A stretch of 64,000 nucleotides of DNA from Neospora caninum Liverpool (Eukaryota; Apicomplexa; Conoidasida; Eucoccidiorida; Sarcocystidae): assembly GCF_000208865.1 (NCBI RefSeq), contig NC_018398.1, forward strand, positions 6,117,473 to 6,181,472. Direction: 5' to 3'. Positions 1 through 11,110 of the stretch are shown piece by piece. The notes beneath the pieces are model-generated. The model was not told the DNA's origin. It saw nothing but the letters and a program-made list of their open reading frames with translations, and searched no databases. The translations under genes and the position numbers were made by a program. The first letter of the stretch is position 1. Each line of letters begins with the position of its first letter.

Positions 1-749
1 GGAACAGAGAGCGTACGCCGATCGCCAGAGACAGCAGGGAGAGCGACGACAGCCGACGGACAGACGCTCGAGGGAAAAACAACAGGCCAGAGCGGGACTG
101 GGAGAGACAAGCGGCTTTTTGTTCGGGTTCAGAGAGGGGAGGGAGTAACAAAGCCGTCGACAGTTTATGGTTCCTGGACGTACACTTAGCCATCGTTCAA
201 CGCATTCCGAGTGAAACGCGTGGAGACAAGGAAGACGTCGAAGCCTGAACGCAAAAGGTCAACCAAAGAAGAGGGACGACCTTCTCCTCTGCGACGCGGT
301 TACGTTTCCAACACCTCGTTTTTTGCGGAGAGAAAAGGGGGAGACGGGCACCATGAGGATTGTAAAAACAACGCTCACGAAAAAACAAAAAAAGAGTCGT
401 ATGAGCCGAAGGAAAGATCAGTCGTATCCGGTGCGGCTTCGCGAGAAGCAGGATGTCGAAAGAATCTGTTTGTCTCTGATAATCATAACGCCACCAGCGA
501 GGTGTTCACTATTTCCGTGTTCCTCTCCCTTGCCTTCTCGTGCTGAGTCGCTGCTGCCTTCGATTCTTCCTCTCGCCCCTTGGTCTCTCGAATTCCTTCT
601 CGTCCACATTTCCTTTGCTGTTTGGGGTCCTCTCCGTCTTAAACGCTTCATTTACGTTAAGCACTTTTGCTGCTGATTGGCGTTTTTTGGGGGGGAGGAG
701 TGCGATGCGAAGACTCAAAGATCCACACCGACCGGCTTTCGCTGCTTAC
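1..749. other. No exon found; probable intron of the RING gene
   Basis: This stretch lies downstream (on the minus strand) of the GT donor that closes the RING exon at position 750. I looked on the minus strand for the second half of a RING finger (a Cys/His-rich exon with C-x-H and C-P-x-C) and found none. The missing exons are therefore probably to the left of the window. On the plus strand there are only short purine-rich reading frames with no recognisable domain. Confidence 0.4.
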
Positions 750-3725
750 CTCTCCGCGTTTTCGTACTCCATCCTACAGATAAGACACTCGCGCAGCTCC
801 TCGCTCCTTCGCGCAGCGAGGCGCGAGTCGAAGGACTCCTCGGGCAGCCACTGCGGACAGAGCAGGTGCGCAGAGAGAGAAAGATCAACGGAAGCAGAGG
901 GAGACAGAGAAGAAAGCGAGAAAAGGGGAACGATCCAGAGAGAAGGGGACAAAGATAAGATGGAACCCAGAGCAGATTTGCAGCACTTTCTGGCGAGGTA
1001 TTCGACCGGAGAGGAGAGGCGTGTGCTTTCAGCGAGGGAGGCGAAAGGGAAAGAAGGATCGCGTCCACAGGAGAAGCACACATGCGGGGGGACCCGAGCT
1101 GTGAGAGAACCCATCAACCGGGAAAGCGTCGCAGAAGACGAGCGCCACGAAGGAAGGAAAGGCGCTTCCGCGACGAGACGCCACATGTATTCCTACCTGT
1201 AAGATCCTTGGCGACAGACCCCTGGGTTGTGTGGTCTCGCTCGCGACACCGCTCGCGACAAAAGTGTGGCGAAGCTGAACGAGTTGCTCGGCCGAGAAGT
1301 TCTCGACGATGAGCGTCCCATCCGGGGCAACTGTAACTGAGGGGACGAAGGGGACAGGGGCGAAGTCGTGGCCTGTCGCGTCGTTGAGCCGTTCAAGGCC
1401 TGCAGCTGGCATCTGCGGAGCGCCGACGCTGACGAGAGACAACCCTCCTTCTTGGTCGACGTAGAAGCTTTGGACCTGGCTCGGCCCGTCTCCGCGGCCT
1501 CGCCGCGAGTCGACTGACGCGCCGTCGCTGTTCTCGGTCTCGTGAATCGCCAGCACTGCGCGCGAATGGTTCTCCTGAACAGGCGCCCAGGTCCCGTCGG
1601 GCGTCCCGAAGAAAGGGTACAGAAGCGTGCCGACGCCCCGCGGCTGCAAGATGCTGGCGAGACTCTGGGGCGCGCCTTCGTCCGGTGAGAGGGAGGCCGA
1701 AGCCTCAGCCACCGGGGAAGCGCGAGCAGTTGGAGCCCAACCGGAGGCGCCGGCGAGGCGGGAGAGCGCCGCGGCCCCAGCTGCCGACAAGACGGAGTGT
1801 CTCCGAGGGCGCGCCGAGAGGTTTCCCGCCTCGCTGGGCCTCGCAGCCCCACCCGCAGGGACACTCGCGAAGGATCCAGGACCGAAGCCAGGGACGGATG
1901 CGAACGCGTGGCTCGGAGCAGAGGGAATGGAGTTGCGCGAGAGCGCAGTTCGGTGCGGGACGTTGTGGACGCTGGGCGAGTCGGGCCCTTGAGGCGAGTG
2001 CGAAACGGAGGAGCGCGAGGAGCCGCCGACGATTCCAGGGAGCCCAGCAGAGCCGCGCGCCTCGCAGCTGAGTCTTCGGGATGCACGCGACCTCTGGCGA
2101 GAGCCTTCCCGCTCTTGGCCACTGCTGTCTCTGCTGCCGTTCCGCTGTGCCTCCGCCGTCTCCATGCCTGACGCTCTTCGCTGGGCCTCGCGGCTCGACT
2201 CTGCCGCCGCCAAGGCAGCAGCTGCGGGCGTCTGCATTTGAATGCGCCGCCGCAGAATCCTCGCCATGTTCGCTTCGCTCCCTTCCTCCCGGCTGGTCTC
2301 TCCTGACACGCGGCCGTCTCGTGTCGACTGCGTCTCTCGACTCGCGCTCATCGCTCGCGACTCTGCGGCGCCGGGCTGTCTAGGGGGGAGGCTCGCCTCG
2401 GAGGCTGAGGCAGCACAGGAGCTCCGGCGGCCTCGCGTTTGCCTCTCGCCCCCGCTGTCCTCTGCAGACCCCCGGCAGCCCCAGATCCGCGTCGCTCTCG
2501 CCTCCGCGGCTGCAGCGCACGTCCGTCGGCGGTCCTCCAGAGACTGGTTCTCGTGCGCAAAGGGTGGGAGCGAAGGAAGCGAAGGATGGGAGATGAGGCA
2601 GAAGGCGGGGCCAGTCGAGAGGGGCGAGACAGGATGGCCATTCGCCACTTGGGCGAGGGGAGGCAGGGGCGGAAGCGACGGAGGGAGACTGACGTGCTCG
2701 TGGGGAACTCGCAGCCGAGAAGGATTTCGTCCTCGGCCGTCTGTGCGTGCGTGCGCCGAGTCCAGAGACACCCGGCGCGCCCGCAGAGTGCTCTCCCTCC
2801 TTGGCGAAGCTGACGGGTTGGCGCCCACTGAGAGCCGCCGACTCGCCTCTCTCTCGCCGCGACTGCGGCTGCCGGCTCGGCCTGCCTGGGAGCTCGTGCG
2901 CTCGCGGGTAGTCGCGGTGCGACGGACTGCTGGCCGAACCGCCTCAGTTTCGTCGACGCGCGCCCTCGCGGTTGCCTGGAGGCCAGGCAACACCGGCGAG
3001 GCGGCGGCTCGAAGGGCGACTTCGTGGCGCGTCCTGGAAAAGATCGAGTCGGCGCGGGGTCCGGGAGCTGCTGACCCTCGTCGCCTGCCTCGGGTGACTT
3101 CAACGAACTCCATTGGCGCATGGAGAGGCGGCCACGCGACCGCCGGATACTCCGCGATTCGAGAAGATCGACGAACTGCGTCACTCGCTCCTCCAGGACC
3201 GCGTGATGGCCGAGGCGCCTCGACGGAACTCGACGGCGAAGCAGAAGACGCTGATCGGCGACGGCTGCTGTCGCTTCCTTCACACCGTAGCGACGCCTGG
3301 CGCACCGGCGCGGCAGACGCATACGCGAAGGAGAAACCTACGGAAGCGCGACGGGTAGGAAGCAGAGAAGCGGATGCGAGGGAGTCCCCGGCATACAGCC
3401 CGTACCCTGGATAGACCGGAGTCCGTAGACTGCGCCCTGACACGCCCCAGCCATGCAACCGCGAGGCGTCCGACCCTGCCGTTGCAGACGTGCTGCTTCG
3501 CGCCGGGGCGCTGCCGGTCAGCACAGTCGCGGGCGCGACTGGACAGGGCTGAGAAGGCGCAGCAGCGAAGAGCCCCTCGTAAGGCGAAGGCACAGCATGC
3601 AGTGAAGGGAGAAAGGAACGATAGGCATCTGCTGGAGCATCCCGGGGAAGCGGCGGGTCTGCAGTCGCCGCCGCATGCGCGACGCCCGACGCCGGGACGA
3701 CGGGCACGTAAGCCACTGGAAACAT
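750..3725 (-). CDS. RING-type E3 ubiquitin ligase, 3' part missing
   Basis: Two exons are visible on the minus strand. Exon 1 (3725 down to 1197, 843 codons) is low-complexity, rich in Ser, Ala, Arg and Pro, and ends in an ordered segment, SVTVAPDGTLIVENFSAEQL. It stops at a clean CAG|GTAGGA donor. A 346-nt intron ends at CCGCAG, and exon 2 (850 down to 750) continues in phase 0 with WLPEESFDSRLAARRSEELR and then ECLICRMEYENAE, closing at GAGAG|GTAAGC. The C-x2-C after an acidic/basic linker is the first ligand pair of a RING-H2 finger. The remaining ligands must lie in exons outside the window. The family transfers ubiquitin from an E2 enzyme to a substrate; the substrate here is unknown. 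The start is the first ATG of the frame (MFPVAYVP). Without the other half of the finger the RING assignment is likely but not proven. Confidence 0.7.
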
Positions 3726-6700
3726 TTCGGAGGCGAGCGAAAAACTTGTTTCCGAGACAAAGGAGGGAGGAAACAGGATCGAATGCGGATATCAGGAGAG
3801 GGAGCAGAGCGGGTGAGGGACAGGAGGGGCGAACAACGAAGGGGGGAGAGAGGCGCGCGCTGCGAGAGATGCGAGAACGGGTGGAAACCAGCAAGCATAG
3901 GCAAACACGAAAGTGGAGACGGCGGAGAGAACGCCGAAGGGGAGAAAGGCAAAGAAGGAAAGGACTGGTGCAGGAAAGAAAAGGAGCTGGGGAAACGGGT
4001 TACTCCCTGAAAGAACGCTTCGAGAAAGACGGACAGGAGGCACTGGACGTAGGCACCGACAGTGAAGGAACAGACTGGAACGGGGATCATGTCTCGGTTA
4101 AGCACGAGACGCAAAAGGAGCACCAGGAAACGAGTACGGGCCTCCGTTTTGATCCACAAGGTGACCCTCCTGTTTGCACACCTCAGCGGGAGGAAAACAG
4201 TGAACTTCAAATTATGCATTGTGCTTCCCCCAACACGGCGGGAAAGGAACAGAATCCATGGCGGCTACGCCGGACAACAAACTAGCCACATATCGGCTCG
4301 ACTCTCAAAGAATCCCTCAGTGAGACGTTGGCGTCCAAGACAGGCGTAAACGGGGAAGTGTTGACGCGTGCACGAGATAAAAGCGACGGTAAACGAAGGC
4401 TGTTCAGTGTCGTTCACGTGATGTTACCACATTCATATTCCTGTGTGCCGCTAACTCTGAAACGCGCCTGGGGCGAAGCATTCGAGGCGTCGTGCGGATG
4501 CACGACTGTCCACCGCGTACTCAACGCCGGAAGCGAAAGCACGCGCTTTCGTCACGATGTCCAGATATACACTCTACAACTGCTAATGCACCTCCTTGCA
4601 TTCTTCCCCAGAAGCTGCACGCTACTCACAAAAACTGACGAAAACAAACTGCGAGGACAGAGCCGGCAGCCTGCAGCTGTACATACACACCAGACACAGC
4701 CGTGTCAGTGAGCGGCGTTGATTGGCCGAGTCAGGGATGGACGCAAAAGACAAGATCCGCTGCATGTTCGTCCGGAAAGGACGCTACGTTCGAACGGCGA
4801 GAGGCGGAACATTCACGGCGCGCATAGGGTGCTTCCATTTGGAGAAATCCGGGGCGAAAGCAATAAACAAAAACCGGACTTGAGGATGTCTCGAACACGC
4901 GTGCACGGCCGGAAGCGCCTTTTTCGCGAGGTCGGCAGAGGGTGACACACGCACACGCACGGACACACACTTCGGGTTTTCAGGCGGGAAACGCCGGCGC
5001 GAGAAAATTTAAGGCGGTCTTCTTCCCACCTTATTGAAGGAGAGGAACCGCCAAACTGCGCGGTCATGAAGCACGGTAAGGGATGCGCCGATAAAAGAGA
5101 ACCATGCGTCGCGTGGCCAGGTCGAAAACGAACCGAAATTTCTACTGTGTCACACAACACACGTTCCGCGGACGGCGCGGTGTCAAAGGCCCAAGCTGTC
5201 CCGTTGCCATCACGGGTGCACGAGCACAAGGTGAGGCGCCGTGGCCCAGGACTCGATTGGATAGAGGAACTTTGCCCCTCTCTCAGGCATCGCGGCTGAC
5301 TGCGAGAAAGGCGATTTCCGCTTTCTAGCTCTGTTGTCTGCGCCTCATTCGTGCCGCAAGGAAATCACTTGGGAAAAACAGAGCCTTGCTGCTCTCAACC
5401 CCTGTGGACGGGAAAGCGCCTCTCGCCAACAGCCTCTCTCGTCGAGCCTCTCACGCGTGCGCGCGCTGCGAGAGAAAGCCGAAAAAGGGAGAGAGACGAG
5501 CAGTTTCTGTGTATCCCAGAAAGAAAACGAAAAAAACGCGTTTCCGACGCGATGGATCAATACTGTTTCCGACTTGCCTGTCGCCCGTTCACCATTCTCA
5601 CGCTGAATTCTACATTGTCACGCCAGGAACTCTCTGGGTCAGCCATCACGTCTCGCTATATCTTGCCTCGTGTCCCTCTACGGCTCTCGACAAGGCCGCG
5701 CTTCTGGAAGGTCGTCGCCCGCGCGGCAACCTGATGCTCGTTGGGTGACCGTTTTGAGTCGCGGGGGCTTTGCGCGTCGTTTGCCTTGAAATATCGCGCG
5801 TTTGGTGCGCCCAGAAGCGACAAAGACGCTCCACAAAGTTCCAAAACTCCGGGGAACGCGCAGGCGGCGAGCACGGAAGACGACTCTCAAAGCTAAAGTA
5901 TCGTCTCCGCGTCAACCGGTTCGCTTGCTTTTTCGCCTCTTGTGATCTTCTCCGGGCGAGCACCTTTGTCACCTCTTTGTGCGTCCGCCTGTCTACTGAG
6001 AGAGATGGTGCGCGCGACGCGTAGCGGACCGCACTGCAACGAGGAGCAACGGTTTCTTGTCTCCGACACAGGAACCCGTCTTTCTCGAGCACCACACACA
6101 AAAGGATGAAAATCGCGTAGCGGAAGGCGAAGATACACCCGCAAATCGAACCGTTTCACGCGCGGCAACTGTCCACTTTCCGCGCACGCGCACGCCCTAC
6201 CTCGAGAACTTCTCAACCACACTCTGCGGAGCGTATCCTCTCATACGCGCGCTGCCGACAGGTCACACAGCCTTTGCGCTCACTAGCCAGCGTAGTGGGA
6301 GGCGCCGCCTCTATGCCACGCACGCAAACACATCAGGACGCGTCAAGAATCCTAGACAGAGGAGAGTCGAAAATGCGTTTGAAGGCGAAAACGCAGTTAA
6401 AACGTTCGAGATGACTGCCCGAGAACGCACCGGTATTTCACACGCCACCCCACCCTCAATTCCGCCGCGAGTCAACACCGCTCCGCGGACTGAGAAGAAA
6501 ACCGCGTGCTCCTTTTTTTCTGGAACCTTGAGTGTCTGAGTTTCGTCTTCGGTGCCAGGTGAGCCGTGCAGCTTCGAAGAATTCCTCTTTTCTCCAGAGA
6601 AAGAGCGTGGTGTCGCTGGTCCTCTCGTCGGCGCGCACTCGCACAGCCCGGCCGCTTGCTGATTGGCTAGTCGCGCCATGCTGTCTTGTCTAGTGAAGTG

Positions 6701-7196
6701 GAGAAACACCGATTTTTGAGAAACCGCAAGACATTTTCTTGAATTGTTCGCTGGTGCTGCGAGGTAACTTTCAAAAAATAGGGCCAGGAGAGTTTGGACA
6801 CGTTGTCGCTCTCTCCCGCGAGTGTTCTGTGTCTTGACCCGCCTGCTAGTCTGGCCGAGCATGTGACGTTCCTTTTCGCGGGAAACGCGAGAAACAGCAA
6901 AGACGAATACTCGGACATTTATGTCGGGATCGTGTAAAAACGTGAGTTGCCGAACAAAGAATATGAGCGAGACGGGCAGACAGCGACAGGCCTTCCGTCG
7001 GGACGGCCGGCCCCCTGTCCGGGCCCTTTGATTTCAATCGCTTTTCGTCGGGAATGGGCGCGCTGCCTTTCCTTTTTCTCTCTTTTCCCTGAACCTACGC
7101 ATTTACTCCTCTTCTCTGAATCCTGTCCGCCTCCAACCTCCCTCGCCGGCGGAGCGAATCCGCATCGTTTCTGAGCGTTCTGGCTGGAAAACCACC
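3726..7196. promoter_or_regulatory. Divergent intergenic region, RING gene / phosphatase
   Basis: About 3.5 kb lie between two genes pointing away from each other. I see no exon with convincing codon use or a domain. The right end just before the phosphatase is pyrimidine-rich and ends in a good start context (ACCACCATGG), as expected for a 5' UTR. The left part is purine-rich on the plus strand, consistent with the 5' leader of the minus-strand RING gene. No TATA box is evident, and none is expected in this lineage. Confidence 0.4.
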
Positions 7197-9752
7197 ATGG
7201 CTGCACACGGGTTGGGTTTTCTTCTCCCCAGGCGCCAGGTACAGCCGTCCAGGGCGCTCCTGCTTTCTGCCGCGCTTTTCCTCCTGCTGAGCGCGCCCAC
7301 GACGTGGTGGGAGGAGGCGAGCGCCATCGTTCTGCCTGAAACGCGCAAGGGGACGGCCGCGGACTCTCTCCTCACGCAGCGGGAGCAGACCCATAGGTTT
7401 CGACGCGTTTTCGAAAGGGGCGGCGACCTCGTTTCTGCGCTGCGCCTCTCTTTTCTGGATCGGGCTGCGCGCGCAGAACAACAGGAAGAAGGGACTTCCG
7501 CTCACGGAGTTGGCCTCCCGGCCGCTCCCCCACTGCCAGGCGAGACTTCGCGCCGCTCCGGCGACGCCTTGCCTTCTCCAGGCAAGAAACTCGAGACTGC
7601 TCACGCGCTGGTCTCCCCGCACAATCACTCTCCGAGTCCCCCGCACACTCCCCCTTTCTCGGCTGCTTCGTCTCTAGTTCCGTCCGGTTCTCCTCCGTCT
7701 TCTTCGTCTCCACATGGGTCGGGCGCGTCGGCTCCTTCTCCCCCGGCTTCTTCGGGGAGTTCGACGCTGGAGGGAGACGCAGCTCTGCTGGCGTCTCTCT
7801 CGCGCCAGACGCGCCCCAAAGAGCGCGTGGACAGCGTAAGCCGCGACGCCCGGCGAGCCCTCGAGGACTTGATGCTCAGCGAGGTGTCCTGTCAGCACCT
7901 GACGCAGGCCGTCGTGGTCGTGGACGGCGGCAGCAGCAAGACGTTGCCCAGTCTGTTCACGGTCGTGACTGAGTCCTGCCCGCAAGTGGGACGCCGCGTG
8001 TTGGAGGGGACCCTAAAGTTCGTGGCCGAAGGCACGAAAGTCGCGGGCGTGCGCGACCTCTTGGAAGACTGGCTCGACGCGCATGCAGGCAAAGACTGGG
8101 AGTCGCGCGAACTCGACGCCGAGACGCTCATGCGTTCTTTTCCTTCGATGCAGGAGCAGGCGAATCGGCTGGTCTCGAACCTCATCCGGGACGTGGTCCA
8201 GCTGCTCAGCGCGCAGCTCTCTGAAGAGGAGAAGGAAGAAGTGAAGGCGCTCGGCGTGCCGCTGTTTTTCCACACCACCGCGGGAGTTCGCGGATTCCCC
8301 GACTGGTACCGAGACGGGATGTTTGTCGCGCTGCGCCGGGCCATCAACGCGTCGCCGCCGATCGAGGGCTACGTGTTTTTCACAAACAACGAGTGGACGC
8401 GCCCGATTTCCGGCGAAGTCGAGGGCATCTACGCGTTCCTGACGGCGAATTTCCTCACGCGAAACTTTGAGCGCATCACGGAAGAAGGGCCACCGGGCCA
8501 CGAAGAGCACGAACTGCTTGCGCACCGCAAACTCGCGGGGATCGTCGAAGTCGGCGGGGCCTCGATGCAGATCGTCTTCCCCGTCCGGCCGTTCGTCCCG
8601 TTCCCGCCCTTCGCCAAAGTGAGCAATCTGCAGAAAGAAGGCTACCTGCCGCACTCGTACCCACCCGTCGACCTCGTCGCCGTCTCCTTCATGCAACTCG
8701 GCGCCTCGAGCGCCAGCGGAGTCTTCCTCAAGATGCTCTGTGGAAAAGCCGAGTACCTGCGGAAGGGTGTCTGCCACAATCCGTGCCTGTTTCGCGGGTT
8801 CGAACAGGCGTGCTCTGCGGGAGAAGTCTCCATCTCGCCCGACGGGAAAATCGCTGTCAGCTCGGACATTCGGAAGAACCGACTGAAACCCGCCGCGACG
8901 TTCTGCGGCGGCGGCAACGCAGAAATCATGTACAAGTTGTCGAATCGGATTGAGTGTGAGGCCACCCGAATCAATCCGCTCCTCCCGCTCGAGCAGCGCC
9001 TGGAGATTCCCCACTGCGAGAAAATAGTCGGCACCGGCGACTTTGACGCGTGCGCTAAGGAAGTCGAAGACATCCTGATTGATCCAAACCTGCCGCTGCC
9101 CGCGAACCAGGAGGCCGTCTCCCTCGGTTTCGAGACGCCCGCGCAAATCTTCAAGTTCATCTCCTCGAGCGCGCCGCTCTTTGTCACGGGCGCCTCCCTG
9201 GTCATGCCCGTCAAACTCCTCCAGGCCGTGAAACTCCTCCCCGACGACTTTGACGGCACCGCGCGAACGCAGCTCGTCGAAGCGGCGAAGCGCTTCTGCG
9301 CGACGCCCTTGACTCGGGAGAAAGACGGCGCCCTGACCGTCCACGTCCAGACCGAAGCTGGGGCTTCCCAGAAGGCCGTCGATCCCGTGAAACTCACCGC
9401 GCTGAACTACGAGACATGCCACCGTCTCGCCATGGCGGCCTCTGTTCTTCGCCAGATTGACTCGGGGGCGAGACGGCCCAACTCGGTCCGTTTCGAGACG
9501 AAAGTCGCGGACGCCACCGACCCGCAGAAAGCAGTCGGCAACTTCGGCTGGCATGTGGGCACCATTCTCCACCACATGTCCAACCCGAAGGCCTGGAGTA
9601 CTGCCGCCTACGAACTCGGCGTCGGGCACACGTTCCACGACAGAAGGTTCGGGCTGCATCCCCACAACCTGGCACCGGAAAGAAGCGAACCGGAACACGC
9701 GCAGAGCGACGCCGACACGACGTATGGGGTATCGGCGAAGTCTGCCTCGTGA
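7197..9752 (+). CDS. Secreted GDA1/CD39-family nucleoside phosphatase (NTPase-like)
   Basis: Single-exon gene of 851 residues. The N terminus has an Arg-containing head and a hydrophobic core (ALLLSAALFLLLSAP) typical of a signal peptide or signal anchor, followed by a Ser/Pro-rich linker to about residue 220. The apyrase conserved regions follow in order. ACR1 is VVVVDGGSSKT (about residues 239-249). ACR2 is FFHTTAGVRGF (about 357-367). ACR3 is SGEVEGIYAFLTANFL, with the catalytic-type Glu in EG (about 403-418). ACR4 is GIVEVGGASMQIVF (about 448-461). The C-terminal half is Cys-containing, as in ecto-apyrases. The family hydrolyses nucleoside tri- and diphosphates in the lumen or outside the cell. 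The secreted NTPases of Toxoplasma are about 628 residues, so this is a longer, divergent paralogue. ACR1 reads DGGSSKT rather than the usual D-x-G-S-T/S-G/S-T, so activity should not be assumed. The start has a strong context, ACCACCATGG. Confidence 0.88.
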   Translation: MAAHGLGFLLPRRQVQPSRALLLSAALFLLLSAPTTWWEEASAIVLPETRKGTAADSLLTQREQTHRFRRVFERGGDLVSALRLSFLDRAARAEQQEEGTSAHGVGLPAAPPLPGETSRRSGDALPSPGKKLETAHALVSPHNHSPSPPHTPPFSAASSLVPSGSPPSSSSPHGSGASAPSPPASSGSSTLEGDAALLASLSRQTRPKERVDSVSRDARRALEDLMLSEVSCQHLTQAVVVVDGGSSKTLPSLFTVVTESCPQVGRRVLEGTLKFVAEGTKVAGVRDLLEDWLDAHAGKDWESRELDAETLMRSFPSMQEQANRLVSNLIRDVVQLLSAQLSEEEKEEVKALGVPLFFHTTAGVRGFPDWYRDGMFVALRRAINASPPIEGYVFFTNNEWTRPISGEVEGIYAFLTANFLTRNFERITEEGPPGHEEHELLAHRKLAGIVEVGGASMQIVFPVRPFVPFPPFAKVSNLQKEGYLPHSYPPVDLVAVSFMQLGASSASGVFLKMLCGKAEYLRKGVCHNPCLFRGFEQACSAGEVSISPDGKIAVSSDIRKNRLKPAATFCGGGNAEIMYKLSNRIECEATRINPLLPLEQRLEIPHCEKIVGTGDFDACAKEVEDILIDPNLPLPANQEAVSLGFETPAQIFKFISSSAPLFVTGASLVMPVKLLQAVKLLPDDFDGTARTQLVEAAKRFCATPLTREKDGALTVHVQTEAGASQKAVDPVKLTALNYETCHRLAMAASVLRQIDSGARRPNSVRFETKVADATDPQKAVGNFGWHVGTILHHMSNPKAWSTAAYELGVGHTFHDRRFGLHPHNLAPERSEPEHAQSDADTTYGVSAKSAS

Positions 9753-10784
9753 GGGCGACAACACAAAAGGCCGAGAGAGAGAGACGGAAACCACCCGCGT
9801 TGGGTCGCGCGAATATGCGTTCTACGAACGCGCCGGAGGGAAGGTCATCAGACTCTTTCCATTTTGCGGCGGCATGTGTGAGTGTGCGCCTCGACTTCTG
9901 TGTACTTTTGTCTCGCGGGCGCGCGCGCGCGGTTTTTGACAGACTGTGCCTCGCGTCTTCAAAGCGCGGGCCTCCGTGTTTGTGTCGAGTTTCCCGCGAG
10001 AACGCGACCGTTTCTTAGATCCCGGGGTGTTTGCGCACCGACGCGGCGTGTGCCAGGAAAGCCAGCGAAACAAATCGAAGGGCGGTGCGTTGAGAAGGCT
10101 GCCCGGGAGGAGCCGCGAGAGGTTTTCGGAGCGCAGAGGACCATCAACGCGAAGGACGACCGCGTGGGAGATTTGGGAGGGCGCGCTAACGCGCGGTGGA
10201 GAAGAGGCGCCACACAAAAACGGAGATCTCAGAGACACGATCGGGAAGCCGTATTTTGACGGCTAAAGATGTTGCAGAGAAATCGAACAGGTTGGAGGTG
10301 AGAGCGGTTGAGGGCGGGGGACGGGAGACTTTCGTTTCTCTCCAAGAGAAGATGAAGAGGAGAGCGTTGCGTGTTCATACAGAAGAGAGACAAGAACCGC
10401 TCGGCGAGGAGGGACGGGGCTCATGGAGGCAAGAGATGTGAGGGCCGCGCGAAGAGGTGAAGGCCTACAGGAAAGACGGCAGATTTGTCTCCGCAAGGAA
10501 AAGCGCAGTGCGTGTCTGCAGTCGCCAGGGAGAGGCTGTTTATCGGAGGCGGAAAGGGATGAGGCGGACGTCTCCACCTGTCCGAACACCGGAAATCATT
10601 TTCTGTAATGTTGAGCGCCGACGGACCCGATGTATGTCATATGAATCAGTTCAAGACACACTACACACTTGCGTGCATTTTACTTGAAGAAACCGATGAG
10701 CGTCTTTCTTCCCATCTGAGCGCTCCCGGCGGCAAACGTGCTCGGCATCTCACGCTGCAACGACCCGCGTGCCTGTTTGCTTCT

Positions 10785-10879
10785 CTACACGGTCTTTCTC
10801 GCTACACAGTCTTTCTCTACAATCTTTCTCGCTACACAGTTTTGCTCTACAGTCTTTGTCGCGACACATTCTTTCTCTT
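10785..10879. repeat. Degenerate ~15-bp tandem repeat (CTACACAGTCTTTCT)
   Basis: About six copies of a unit close to CTACACAGTCTTTCT, some shortened by 2 bases, run head to tail. It lies in the intergenic region downstream of the phosphatase. No coding role is seen. Confidence 0.65.
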
Positions 10880-11014
10880 GAGCGTCTCGAGGCCGGCTGC
10901 CGGAGCAGCCATCCCCCACGACGACCGGGAGCCTCGCACCATCCCGCGAGAGGAGCCGAGGCTCGTCGCGATTGGCCTTTGCTTCTCTCAAAAAACACAC
11001 ACCATCATTGCCCC

Positions 11015-11110
11015 GTATATGCACACATATCTATACACATATATACTTAAACATGCATATGTATACGTATATATGCACATACCCATATGCATGTACATAT
11101 GTATTACACG
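11015..11110. repeat. TA/TATG/CATA microsatellite
   Basis: Interrupted ATAT, ACAT and GCATATG steps typical of coccidian intergenic microsatellites. The tract includes several CATATG and GCATAT hexamers. Confidence 0.6.

Noticed and set aside
2242..3414. 390-codon plus-strand frame opposite RING exon 1
   Set aside because: Arg/Ser/Ala antisense composition, no domain, and the minus-strand frame is longer with a phase-true splice to the RING exon.
5040..6550. Overlapping 100-190-codon frames on both strands in the first divergent region
   Set aside because: No domain, no consistent strand, and typical of GC-rich intergenic DNA in this lineage.
8013..9794. 593-codon minus-strand open frame opposite the phosphatase
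   Set aside because: GC-rich third positions keep the reverse frame open. Its Arg/Asp/Glu composition mirrors the phosphatase codons and shows no motif.
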